DNA from: Paenibacillus cellulositrophicus
GTDB lineage: Bacteria; Bacillota; Bacilli; Paenibacillales; Paenibacillaceae
Direction: 5' to 3'
DNA: 64,000 bases
NCBI RefSeq assembly: GCF_009363095.1
Contig: NZ_CP045295.1
Span: forward strand, 434,001-498,000
The notes below the pieces were generated by a model, which was not told where the DNA came from, searched no databases, and saw only the letters and a program-made list of their open reading frames with translations. The translations under genes were made by a program, and so were the position numbers. Positions within the stretch are counted from its first letter, which is position 1; the number at the start of each line of letters is the position of its first letter. Shown here piece after piece: positions 1 to 6,927 of the stretch.

Positions 1-378
1 GACATTTGCCGCGGACAGGTTTTGGCTATCCAGAAAGCGTTGCAGTTCCGGTGTAACCTGAGATATTTTCTTTGTTTCAACCAAGGGATATTGCTTACGG
101 GCCAGATGATACAGATGTCTGCGTTCCGATTCATCTAACCGGAGCACTTCTGCTATGCGATCAAGGATTTCTACGGATACGTTAATATGACGCCCCTGTT
201 CCAAGTAGGTATACCAATCCAATCCCACACCGGCCAACAGAGCCACCTCACCTCGGCGAAGTCCGGGTGTACGTCTGCGTCCGGAATCCTGTAATCCTGC
301 TTGCTTCGGTGTTATCCTTTCTCGCCGTGAGCGTAAAAATCGAGATAATTCCTCGTATCGGTCCAATCTCTTCGACAT
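1..378 (-). CDS. XRE-family regulator with MmyB-like architecture, partial (C-terminus outside window)
   Basis: The first 126 codons of a minus-strand gene are visible; it runs off the left edge. The N-terminal half is a Cro/C1-type helix-turn-helix with the pattern typical of MmyB-type regulators (TPGLRRGEVALLAGV, then WYTYLEQGR). In this family a ligand-binding PAS-like domain follows, and that part is missing here. ATG at 378 is preferred over the in-frame ATG at 387 because AGGGGG lies about 9 bases before 378 but directly abuts 387. It is divergent from the FMN reductase at 573, with a strong palindrome between them, so it probably controls both. A second paralogue lies at 17724-18596. 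Confidence 0.85.
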   Translation of the reverse strand, partial: MSKRLDRYEELSRFLRSRRERITPKQAGLQDSGRRRTPGLRRGEVALLAGVGLDWYTYLEQGRHINVSVEILDRIAEVLRLDESERRHLYHLARKQYPLVETKKISQVTPELQRFLDSQNLSAANV

Positions 379-408
379 AATCCACATGCCCCCTACTATA
401 TTCATGAA

Positions 409-429
409 CGTAGGATTCCCAATCCTACG
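409..429. promoter_or_regulatory. 21-bp palindromic operator candidate
   Basis: Two perfect 9-base arms, CGTAGGATT and AATCCTACG, flank CCC in the gap between the divergent XRE gene and the FMN reductase. There is no T-run, so it is not a terminator. Inferred binding site of the XRE regulator. Confidence 0.6.
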
Positions 430-504
430 ATAACCAGATCTCTTCCTAGCCTCTTCAAGTTTCATTAAACTCAGTTTATGTCCTCCATAGGAGGAAAAGC
501 AAGA

Positions 505-558
505 ATGGATAAGACAGTGATCGCCCCAACCTGTTCTTTTCCATTCGAACCAATCTGA
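505..558 (+). CDS. Possible 17-residue leader peptide upstream of FMN reductase
   Basis: A short ORF (ATG 505, TGA 556-558) encodes a 17-residue peptide beginning MDKTVIAPTC. It has a strong GGAGG site at 490-494 and ends 14 bases before the reductase start. The ribosome site is itself in a hairpin: TCCTCC at 481-486 pairs with GGAGGA at 490-495 across a 3-base loop, so the SD could be masked. Translation is unproven; it could also be chance. Confidence 0.3.
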   Translation: MDKTVIAPTCSFPFEPI

Positions 559-572
559 TTGAGGTGATGACA

Positions 573-1142
573 ATGAAAGTAGCCGCCATTGTCGGCAGCA
601 TCCGCAAGGAATCTTTTAATTTAAAACTAGCTTACTATATTCAACATCGTTATAAGCATCTTTTCCAATTGGATGTGTTGAATATTCGGGATCTTCCCTT
701 TTACGATCAGGATACGGAGTCCGCTCCGCCGCAGACGGTTATCGATTTCAAGGGCAAAGTCGCTGAAGCTGACGCGGTGTTATGGGTCACTCCTGAGTAT
801 AATTCAACCATCCCAGGTGTCATGGTAAATGCGATTGACTGGTTATCCCGCGTTGACCAAGTAATGGTCGGTAAGCCCTCTTGGATCGTAGGCTCTTCCA
901 TGGGTCTGCTGGGATCGGTGAAAGCTCAGGGCCATCTACGTGATATATTGTTTGCTTCCGGCATTTCATCGCCGCTGTTACCGGGAAATGAAGTATACAT
1001 CGGCCTTGTGCATGAGAAAATGAATGAGAAGGGTGAGTTGACAGATGAACCTACGATTAAGCACCTGGATCTCGTATCCGAGAATTTTGTGATATGGGCA
1101 AAGGAACAATCCCGATTAAAGCAGCTGCAAAGTCTAGTATAA
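573..1142 (+). CDS. NADPH-dependent FMN reductase (flavodoxin-like)
   Basis: A 189-residue flavodoxin-fold protein of the NADPH-dependent FMN reductase/azoreductase family, which reduces FMN or quinones with NADPH in the cytoplasm. The N-terminal strand is followed by the phosphate-binding loop GSIRKESFN, and the flavin-contacting PEYNSTIPGVMVNAIDW motif sits near residue 78. Length is normal for the family. An upstream GTG (564) and ATG (567) overlap the GAGGTGA ribosome site, so ATG 573 is the better start. It lies opposite an XRE regulator and 21 bases before a Dabb-domain gene, probably as one transcript. The physiological substrate cannot be told from sequence. Confidence 0.88.
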   Translation: MKVAAIVGSIRKESFNLKLAYYIQHRYKHLFQLDVLNIRDLPFYDQDTESAPPQTVIDFKGKVAEADAVLWVTPEYNSTIPGVMVNAIDWLSRVDQVMVGKPSWIVGSSMGLLGSVKAQGHLRDILFASGISSPLLPGNEVYIGLVHEKMNEKGELTDEPTIKHLDLVSENFVIWAKEQSRLKQLQSLV

Positions 1143-1163
1143 ACGAGAATCTGGAGGAAAAAG

Positions 1164-1475
1164 ATGTTTGAGCATATTGTACTATTGAAATTCAAGCCCG
1201 ATGTTTCGACTGCCAAAAAAGAAGAAGCCGTCATGCAAGTTTATGACTTTAAGGGAAACATTCCGGGTATCACAGAAATCAGCGCTGGAATGAACGTTAC
1301 GATGGAGAAGGAGCATATGCAGGGGTATGCGCTGGGAATCCGCGTCTCTTTTGAAAATCAACAAGCTTGCCAAGACTATATTCAGCATCCCCTGCATCAA
1401 GAGTTTTTGCAGGCGATTGGCCCATATATTGAAGGGATCATCGTTATGGACTATCCTTGGAAAGGTCAAGATTAG
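1164..1475 (+). CDS. Dabb-family (stress-responsive alpha/beta barrel) protein
   Basis: A 103-residue single-domain protein matching the Dabb ferredoxin-like fold: an N-terminal FEHIVLLKFKPD strand, a helix, and a C-terminal HPLHQEFLQAIGPYIEG segment. Family members form dimeric alpha/beta barrels; some are enzymes and many are only known as stress-induced. A GGAGG site lies just upstream. It follows the FMN reductase by 21 bases, so the two are probably co-transcribed, ending at the hairpin at 1503-1524. Its specific function is unknown. Confidence 0.8.
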   Translation: MFEHIVLLKFKPDVSTAKKEEAVMQVYDFKGNIPGITEISAGMNVTMEKEHMQGYALGIRVSFENQQACQDYIQHPLHQEFLQAIGPYIEGIIVMDYPWKGQD

Positions 1476-1502
1476 AAAAATACACATATTTTGTTAATAA
1501 AT

Positions 1503-1524
1503 AAAGCCGCAGTTATGCGGCTTT
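1503..1524. terminator. Bidirectional rho-independent terminator
   Basis: Arms AAAGCCGCA and TGCGGCTTT with a GTTA loop, followed by T on the plus strand. It sits between convergent genes and touches the stop codon of the minus-strand gene. Nearly the same hairpin recurs at 6767, 25228 and 41682. Confidence 0.85.
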
Positions 1525-1985
1525 TAAAATGGCTTAACGACCATGAGCACCAATACGGCAATCATCAGCAGCATGGCTGCCATCTCGATGGGTACGATCT
1601 TTTTTAACTGCAGTCCGAATTCGGCAGGTATGTCATTACCTTGGTCTTGACGCTCAGATATGGTTTTTCTGATCTTTTTCATACGCGGCTCGATCCATCC
1701 GTCGATCAGTCCAACCATGAGAAGCGCTAAGAGAATGGATACGTTCAGCCACATTTGGGATAACCCCATCTTGGTTATGATCATAAGCCCAACCCCGGTC
1801 AGAATAAGTCCGGTTCCGCCAATTTTAGGCATGATGGCCAGTTTGGCCGTTATACCTAATACAAAGTGCAGCTGGCCGACCGTTCTGGCGGATCTCCGAA
1901 TGATGGGCGTTACGAAAGCGGGGCCGATAAAAGCGATCGAAGACAATATATGCAAAACGAGCAGTAATCCAAATAGACCCATCAT
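1524..1985 (-). CDS. DUF2269-like integral membrane protein
   Basis: A 153-residue protein with four predicted hydrophobic segments: near residues 2-25, 45-70, 76-95 and a C-terminal one ending LVLMVVKPF. A charged stretch (EPRMKKIRKTISERQDQ) lies between segments three and four. Size and layout resemble the DUF2269 family of unknown function. GGAGGAGG precedes paired ATGs at 1985 and 1982, and either could be used. It starts 10 bases after the NmrA-like gene stop, so the two are likely one operon controlled from the HxlR-box region. Confidence 0.6.
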   Translation of the reverse strand: MMGLFGLLLVLHILSSIAFIGPAFVTPIIRRSARTVGQLHFVLGITAKLAIMPKIGGTGLILTGVGLMIITKMGLSQMWLNVSILLALLMVGLIDGWIEPRMKKIRKTISERQDQGNDIPAEFGLQLKKIVPIEMAAMLLMIAVLVLMVVKPF

Positions 1986-1995
1986 CCCCTCCTCC

Positions 1996-2724
1996 TCAGC
2001 TCACTGCAATATGGCTTTGATAGGCTAGACCGACCCTTTTTCTTTTAAACGATCCTTCGAGTTCAAGATGGTCCAACATACACATGACGACATCGTCATA
2101 AGCTACATTCAGCTCTTGAAATCTGCTGAACAAGTGACCTGCTATCTCTGCTTCGGAAAAGTCCTTGATCGTCTCCTGCATCGGAACGGGCAAGATTTCC
2201 GTTGTGACATGCAGATGAGCAGAATCTGAATGCTCTCTCGAATCTGTCATGGTTCCCGGACACATCATGGTCCAATCGAGGTCCGTCCGCTGCAGCCTTT
2301 CGAAATTTCGGTTGTGGTTTTTATACTCAGGCGGAAAGCCGGGTAAATTGTTGCCGATCAAATCCGTATATGGAATATCCAGCAGGCCGGCTCCTCCCAT
2401 AACCCATACCCGCCCGGAGAAACTCGGCTCCATTTCACACTGGCTAATAATGTTATCGACGATACGGACAAACTCTTCTCCCTGCCCCGCATGGCCGGCT
2501 GCAATAATAGCGGCGTCTTGATTCACAAGTGCCTCACGAACGCTCACTTGGTCCATCATATCGTCCACGATCACTTTTACTTGCTTTTCGGAATGCTCAC
2601 CCAGCTGATCGTAAAGCTTCTCAGCATTTCGCACAAATGCGGTCATTTCATGCCCCATTTGTATCCCTTGTGCCAACACTCTTTTCCCTGTATTCCCCGT
2701 CGCTCCAAAAACAATGATTTTCAT
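1996..2724 (-). CDS. NAD(P)-binding atypical SDR, NmrA/flavin-reductase-like
   Basis: A 242-residue single-Rossmann protein. It opens with MKIIVFGATGNTGKRV, the GxxGxxG dinucleotide motif of NmrA-like and biliverdin-reductase-B-like atypical SDRs. It has no YxxxK catalytic pair, consistent with that atypical group, whose members act as redox sensors or reductases. It is transcribed leftwards with the membrane protein at 1524. The 5' region holds two HxlR-type palindromes (2801-2836), and an HxlR regulator is encoded just upstream on the same strand, so control by that regulator is likely. The substrate is unknown. Confidence 0.8.
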   Translation of the reverse strand: MKIIVFGATGNTGKRVLAQGIQMGHEMTAFVRNAEKLYDQLGEHSEKQVKVIVDDMMDQVSVREALVNQDAAIIAAGHAGQGEEFVRIVDNIISQCEMEPSFSGRVWVMGGAGLLDIPYTDLIGNNLPGFPPEYKNHNRNFERLQRTDLDWTMMCPGTMTDSREHSDSAHLHVTTEILPVPMQETIKDFSEAEIAGHLFSRFQELNVAYDDVVMCMLDHLELEGSFKRKRVGLAYQSHIAVS

Positions 2725-2800
2725 CGTTATGTCCTCCTCTTCATAGGTCCCAATATTTGGTTAGCTCAAGATTAGCACCGCTTCAAAAGGATGTTAAGAA

Positions 2801-2836
2801 CCCACTTTAAAGTAGGGGACTTACTTAAAAGTAAGT
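2801..2836 (-). promoter_or_regulatory. Two HxlR-type operator palindromes upstream of NmrA-like gene
   Basis: ACTTACTTAAAAGTAAGT (2819-2836) is an 18-base perfect palindrome. Beside it is an imperfect palindrome centred on ACTTTAAAGT (2804-2813). HxlR/YodB-family operators are characteristically built on TACTT...AAGTA arms. A related box lies at 3311-3326, at the HxlR gene's own start. Confidence 0.7.
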
Positions 2837-2963
2837 ATGACGAAAAGGGATACAATGCTTTTTCAGGAGTGTGACTGCATTGAAGCAAAAAGCTGCCCGG
2901 AAATCCCGTGGCAGCTTTTATTTGGAGTTGATTGAATTCGTGTACAAGTTCATTAATTCCGCT

Positions 2964-3296
2964 TTATGACGCCGGCTCTTCATACTTCCGCTTATTATGA
3001 TTCTCTCCCCAAGCACACATGACTTCCGCAACAGGAATCAAGGTTTGGCCGTATTCACTAAGAGAATATTCTACTCTTGGAGGGACTGTCGGGTAAACCG
3101 TTCGATCGACTACGCCTTCTCGTTCCAAATCCCGGAGATGTTGTGCAAGCATTTTTTGCGAAACATCAGGGATAAGCTTTTCCAGATCGCTGAATCGCTT
3201 TGTAGAATCAATCAAAAGCCATAAAATCATCGGCTTCCATTTGCCACTTAGAACATGAATGATTGTCTCAATCGGACATTCACGTTGATGAATCAT
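2964..3296 (-). CDS. HxlR-family transcriptional regulator
   Basis: A 110-residue winged-helix protein with the HxlR signature: an N-terminal Cys followed by LSGKWKPMILWLL, then the recognition region VSQKMLAQHLRDLEREG and a wing PPRVEYSLSEYG. Family members such as YodB and HypR sense electrophiles or disulfide stress through the N-terminal Cys, which is present here at residue 7 (QRECPIE). The 3' neighbour on the same strand is an NmrA-like oxidoreductase. Palindromic boxes lie in front of both genes, indicating autoregulation and control of the neighbour. Confidence 0.88.
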   Translation of the reverse strand: MIHQRECPIETIIHVLSGKWKPMILWLLIDSTKRFSDLEKLIPDVSQKMLAQHLRDLEREGVVDRTVYPTVPPRVEYSLSEYGQTLIPVAEVMCAWGENHNKRKYEEPAS

Positions 3297-3971
3297 TGAT
3301 GAATCATCCCCTTACCTGTAAGTAAGTACATTAACTACAAAGAACATAACAAAATTTTACATTAGCCCCTACAATCAAGTCAATCCATAACCGTCTGAAA
3401 CGTATTGGCCACCCCCATCCCGAATACCTCACGGTGTCCAAGCATTCCTGCATGAAGCGGAATACCTTATGATATCCACTTTAAGTTAGGAGCTGATATC
3501 ATGAGCCGTTTTCCGGATGTGGTCATCATCGTCAGAAGCAAAAAAAACTTTGCCAACATCGGCAAAGTACGCATTATAGGTAGCGCGTCCCCTTGCCTCA
3601 GTACTTTAAAAGTAGGGGCACCCGTAAAAGATGCTGTACTCTGTCTGCTTAAAAACGGGTTTCTAATTACGGAACAGAAAAATATTGGTGTTTTCTTCCG
3701 TATTCGATAAGTGAGGTCCGGCAGTGTTGCCTGAGCGCAAGCAAAAATCCCCCTTTTGTCACCAATGAATAAGCAGCAGCCAAGGACGAGAAAACAATAG
3801 TCCAGACTGCTGCTGTTTGATTAATAGCCCGCGTCAGTGCCATCTGTGAAATCTATGATTGCACGGTAGACCGCAGCCCAGAAGTCGTGAATAAAAATGT
3901 ATGCAATGTTCCGATCAATGGAAGGTTTGCTGAATTCGAGACGGCAGGCAGGAAGGATGGAGAATACCATG
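3297..3971. other. Non-coding region with HxlR-like boxes, a hairpin and a possible gene relic
   Basis: No convincing gene. CTTACCTGTAAGTAAG at 3311-3326 differs at three positions from the box at 2820-2835, and further partial copies lie near 3477-3492 and 3602-3620. On the minus strand near 3380-3470 a stop-bounded 28-codon stretch beginning GIPLHAGMLGHREVFG looks protein-like and may be a decayed gene end, but I could not name it. A plus ORF at 3501-3710 has an AGGAG site, but it spans a terminator and one of these boxes and resembles no family I know. Confidence 0.5.
3546..3567 (-). terminator. Rho-independent terminator on minus strand
   Basis: Arms ACTTTGCC and GGCAAAGT around a 6-base loop, followed in the minus direction by a long T-run (3535-3545). 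It is the likely end of the leftward PadR/DUF1048/ABC operon, about 400 bases past its last stop. Confidence 0.75.
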
Positions 3972-4739
3972 TTACGCCCGCTTTTTGTACGCCCTCATCG
4001 CAAAGACATAAGCTACGAGCATAATGCCGACGCACCATGCCAGAGCAATCCAGATATCATTGCCTACCGGTTGATTTGACAATAGTGCACGGATGGTTTC
4101 TACAATAGAGGTTACCGGCTGGTTTTCGGCAAAGGCCCGAACGACCTTCGGCATCGAATCGGTCGGCACAAAGGCCGAGCTGATAAATGGCAGGAAGATC
4201 AGCGGATAGGAAAATGCGCTGGCCCCTTCGACCGATTTTCCGGACAATCCGGCAATCGCTGCGACCCATGTCAAAGCCAGTGTAAACAGCACGAGTATAC
4301 CGGTTACAGCGAGCCATGGCAGAACCCCTGCCGAGGAACGAAAGCCCATAAGGAGCGCTACAAGGATGATGACGACAAGAGAAATCATGTTGGATACCAG
4401 CGAGGTCAGCACATGTCCCCATAACACGGCGGAACGCGCAATCGGCATGGAGTGGAACCGCTCAATAATGCCCCGCTGCTTATCCATAAACAGGCGGTAA
4501 GCCGTATAGGATATCCCGCTCGCAATCGCAATCAGCAGGATGCCGGGCAGCAGGTAGTTCACATAGTTATCCGTTCCGGTGTGGATTGCGCCGCCAAACA
4601 CATAGACAAACAGCAGCATCATCGCAATCGGTGTGATACAGACCGTAATGATGGTGTCCATGCTGCGGAATATATGACGCATGGAACGTCCAAGCATAAC
4701 GCCCATATCGCTAAAAAAGTGATTTTTGACTGTCTCCAT
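3972..4739 (-). CDS. ABC-2 type permease (DrrB-like)
   Basis: A 255-residue integral membrane subunit of an ABC-2 exporter, with six hydrophobic segments. The conserved region around YTAYRLFMDKQRGIIERFHSM and the PLIFLPFISSAFVPTDSMP motif are typical of DrrB-like permeases that export drugs, lipids or glycoconjugates. Its start abuts the ATPase stop (TAA directly followed by ATG), so the two are translationally linked. It is the last gene of the PadR-DUF1048-DUF1048-ATPase-permease operon. The exported substrate is not predictable. Confidence 0.88.
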   Translation of the reverse strand: METVKNHFFSDMGVMLGRSMRHIFRSMDTIITVCITPIAMMLLFVYVFGGAIHTGTDNYVNYLLPGILLIAIASGISYTAYRLFMDKQRGIIERFHSMPIARSAVLWGHVLTSLVSNMISLVVIILVALLMGFRSSAGVLPWLAVTGILVLFTLALTWVAAIAGLSGKSVEGASAFSYPLIFLPFISSAFVPTDSMPKVVRAFAENQPVTSIVETIRALLSNQPVGNDIWIALAWCVGIMLVAYVFAMRAYKKRA

Positions 4740-5498
4740 TTACATAGCCTCCTTCTTTCCGACGATTGCGAGGAATATCTCTTCTAATGTCGGCTGTTTT
4801 TCTACATATTCTACCTTTGCGGATGGGAACAGCTTTTTCAGCTCAGAGAGGGTGCCACTCGCAATAATCCTGCCTTCATGCAGAATGGCTATACGGTCGG
4901 CAAGCTGCTCGGCTTCCTCCAAATATTGCGTGGTCAGGAAGATCGTCGTGCCGCCGCCGGCAAGTTCCTTGACGGTCTTCCAAACCTCGATGCGGGCCTC
5001 GGGGTCAAGACCGGTAGTCGGCTCGTCGAGGAAAATGATCTGCGGATTGCCCACAAGGCTCAAGGCGATGTCGAGTCTGCGGCGCATCCCTCCCGAATAA
5101 GTCACTGCCTTGCGGTCAGCGGCGTCCGTCAAGCCGAAGCGTTGCAGCATACGATCCGCGACCTGGCGCGGATTTTTGAGGTGCCGCAGCTTGGCGATCA
5201 TAATCAGATTTTCCCGCCCGGTCAATATTTCGTCCACGGCGGCAAACTGCCCGGTCAGGCTGATCGATTGTCGTACCCGGTCGGGCTGTGATGCGACGTC
5301 ACAGCCGTTTACGTTGGCGGTTCCTCCGTCCGGTTTGAGGAGCGTGGTGAGGATTCTGACCATCGTCGTCTTGCCCGCCCCGTTGGAGCCAAGCAGGGCG
5401 AAAATCTCACCTCGCCCCACTTCAAGATCGACGCCTTTTAGAACTTCTGTGTCCTTAAAAGATTTTCGCAGACCTTCCACTTCAATTAGTTTTTCCAT
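4740..5498 (-). CDS. ABC transporter ATPase (DrrA-like)
   Basis: A 252-residue nucleotide-binding subunit. It shows Walker A GSNGAGKTT (about residues 37-45), signature YSGGMRRR, Walker B IIFLDEPTTGLDPEAR and a switch His replaced by Gln in LTTQYLEEAEQLAD, the usual form in DrrA-type exporters. It is shorter than full DrrA proteins but complete as an ATPase domain. It precedes the permease with no gap and follows two DUF1048 genes. Drug or lantibiotic-like compound export is possible but not shown. Confidence 0.92.
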   Translation of the reverse strand: MEKLIEVEGLRKSFKDTEVLKGVDLEVGRGEIFALLGSNGAGKTTMVRILTTLLKPDGGTANVNGCDVASQPDRVRQSISLTGQFAAVDEILTGRENLIMIAKLRHLKNPRQVADRMLQRFGLTDAADRKAVTYSGGMRRRLDIALSLVGNPQIIFLDEPTTGLDPEARIEVWKTVKELAGGGTTIFLTTQYLEEAEQLADRIAILHEGRIIASGTLSELKKLFPSAKVEYVEKQPTLEEIFLAIVGKKEAM

Positions 5499-5513
5499 CC
5501 GGGTACCCCTCTT

Positions 5514-5864
5514 TTACTTTGTTTTATCCGTTACCTTTTTTATGGCCTTGTTACTTTCTCGGGCAACCGCTTCCTGATAGATGTCAGCGTAAGTTTTTGA
5601 ATCTTTGATGAGATCGTCGCAGAAAGCCGCTACGTCTCTTCCCGTCACTTCGAGCACGCCTTTCCTCAAAGCTGCGCCCTCTTCAAAAAGATCGACGATT
5701 CCCGAGAGTAAACCGGTCCCTTCGGTTAGCTCCACAGGGCCTACTTTAAAGAGATATTTTTGAATCTCCTTATACACGATATGATAATCCCGCGGGAGCG
5801 CTTTGACTCGCGCCACGTGCGCCCGCCACTCTTTTTTGCCTTCGATGATATCTCGTATACTCAT
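5514..5864 (-). CDS. DUF1048 protein (second of a tandem pair)
   Basis: A 116-residue soluble, helical protein of the DUF1048 family. The family pattern VKALPRDYHIVYKEIQKYLFK is followed by a central acidic helix and a C-terminal FCDDLIKDSKTY segment. DUF1048 proteins are commonly encoded beside PadR regulators and ABC exporters, as here; their biochemical role is not established. A GGAGGAGG site sits before the ATG. It is paralogous to the preceding gene (5877-6224), sharing the LPxDY motif and the FC...L C-terminal pattern. Confidence 0.82.
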   Translation of the reverse strand: MSIRDIIEGKKEWRAHVARVKALPRDYHIVYKEIQKYLFKVGPVELTEGTGLLSGIVDLFEEGAALRKGVLEVTGRDVAAFCDDLIKDSKTYADIYQEAVARESNKAIKKVTDKTK

Positions 5865-5876
5865 GTGATCCTCCTC

Positions 5877-6224
5877 CTATTTGCCTAATTTTTTGGCGAT
5901 ATTATGGTTGAGCTGCTCGCGCCACTTGTCACGAAAAGACTTTGCTCCTTCTTCGCCAGCCAGCGCTGAACAGAAGCCTTGGATATCGTCACCCAAAACC
6001 TCTTGAACACTCTGGCCGTCCACCGCAGTTTCTTCAAGAAGGCCTAGCACACCGTCAAGAATCGGCATGAGGTTGCGGCCGGTGAAGTCGGAATGCACCC
6101 AAAGGTTGGCATTAATTTTTTTCCACGCCGCTTGATAATCCGCAGGCAGCTTTTGGGCCCGCGATTCAAAGGCTTTCATTTCTTTGGTCATGTCGCTGCC
6201 GGTGATTTTTTCCCAAAAATTCAT
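5877..6224 (-). CDS. DUF1048 protein (first of a tandem pair)
   Basis: A 115-residue DUF1048 member (start MNFWEKITGSDM; QKLPADYQAAWKKINANLW core; C-terminal IQGFCSALAGEEG). The ATG at 6224 is chosen because it overlaps the PadR stop in an ATGA arrangement and has GGAGAAGG upstream. A longer reading to 6272 would run deep into PadR. The coupling argues for matched production with the regulator. Function is unknown; a role in signalling to PadR or the exporter is inference only. Confidence 0.82.
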   Translation of the reverse strand: MNFWEKITGSDMTKEMKAFESRAQKLPADYQAAWKKINANLWVHSDFTGRNLMPILDGVLGLLEETAVDGQSVQEVLGDDIQGFCSALAGEEGAKSFRDKWREQLNHNIAKKLGK

Positions 6225-6550
6225 TTTCCCTTCTCCTTTAACTCGTTTATTTTGGATGATACAAACTCCCATTTTTCCCAGAACTTCCGCAGCTCCTCAC
6301 GCCCCGCGTCGTTGATCGCGAAAAACTTTCGCGGCGGTCCCATGTCGGATGGTTTCTTGGTGATCTCCACCAACTTGTTTTTTTCAAGCCGGATCAGAAT
6401 GGTGTATACCGTTCCCTCCACAACATCTGTGAAGCCGAGGGCGTTCAGCTGCCGCGTAATTTCGTAGCCGTAGGTTTCTTGGCGGCTTATGATTTCAAGG
6501 ACGCAGCCCTCAAGCACGCCTTTAAGCATTTCCGTTAAATTTTCCAACAC
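6221..6550 (-). CDS. PadR-family transcriptional regulator
   Basis: A 109-residue winged-helix regulator with the PadR layout: CVLEIISRQETYGYEITRQL recognition region, VVEGTVYTILIRLEKNKLV wing, then a C-terminal dimerisation helix rich in Lys/Glu. PadR proteins usually repress exporter or detoxification operons and release on ligand binding. It is the promoter-proximal gene of the DUF1048/ABC exporter operon, so autogenous control is likely. Inverted repeats overlap the predicted promoter at 6585-6635. Confidence 0.9.
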   Translation of the reverse strand: MLENLTEMLKGVLEGCVLEIISRQETYGYEITRQLNALGFTDVVEGTVYTILIRLEKNKLVEITKKPSDMGPPRKFFAINDAGREELRKFWEKWEFVSSKINELKEKGK

Positions 6551-6584
6551 AATCGCTCCTTGCTATTCTGTGTGACTGGTATGA

Positions 6585-6635
6585 AGTAATACTTACTACC
6601 GCTATAAAGTAACACGTAGTAGCTGGTTTTGTCAA
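6585..6635 (-). promoter_or_regulatory. Promoter and PadR operator candidates
   Basis: On the minus strand a perfect -35 TTGACA (6630-6635) is followed by a weak -10 TACTTT (6606-6611) after 18 bases. AGTAA/TTACT arms at 6585-6597 and ACTAC/GTAGT arms at 6595-6620 overlap and follow the -10, as expected for autorepression by PadR. Functional assignment is inferred. Confidence 0.5.
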
Positions 6636-6766
6636 CGGCGTTTCTCGTCGCATTATCAAAAATAGGCTTACATTTGATTTTCCATCACAAGCTGTGAAGT
6701 CTCTTATTGTCGGGTATTCTGGATACTGAAACAACGTCCTGTAACCCAGGCATTGTTTAAAATAAA

Positions 6767-6790
6767 AAAAGCCGCAGTTATGCGGCTTTT
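6767..6790. terminator. Terminator hairpin, repeat-family copy
   Basis: Arms AAAAGCCGCA and TGCGGCTTTT with a GTTA loop and A/T tracts on both sides. It ends the leftward ger operon, about 140 bases after gerB. The core matches the hairpin at 1503-1524. Confidence 0.8.
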
Positions 6791-6927
6791 CTCTGTGTAT
6801 GTTCTTGTCGTCGTACAATGTACCATGAGATGATGTGAATTTCTATGGACGTCTGTTGTCAGAATAGACTTTCTGAGCCTCAGCATTCAACTTATATAAA
6901 CGAAATCCTTCGGACAGATTATTACGC

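Larger units (their letters stand above)
6551..6927. other. Intergenic region between ger operon end and PadR promoter
   Basis: No gene seen. It holds the PadR promoter region and a terminator hairpin at 6767-6790. The hairpin is followed by a short tail (about 6793-6809) that recurs after another copy near 41707. Confidence 0.6.

Noticed and set aside
3501..3710. 69-codon ORF with an AGGAG-like site
   Set aside because: It contains a minus-strand terminator and a partial HxlR box and resembles no protein family; kept only as part of the region description.
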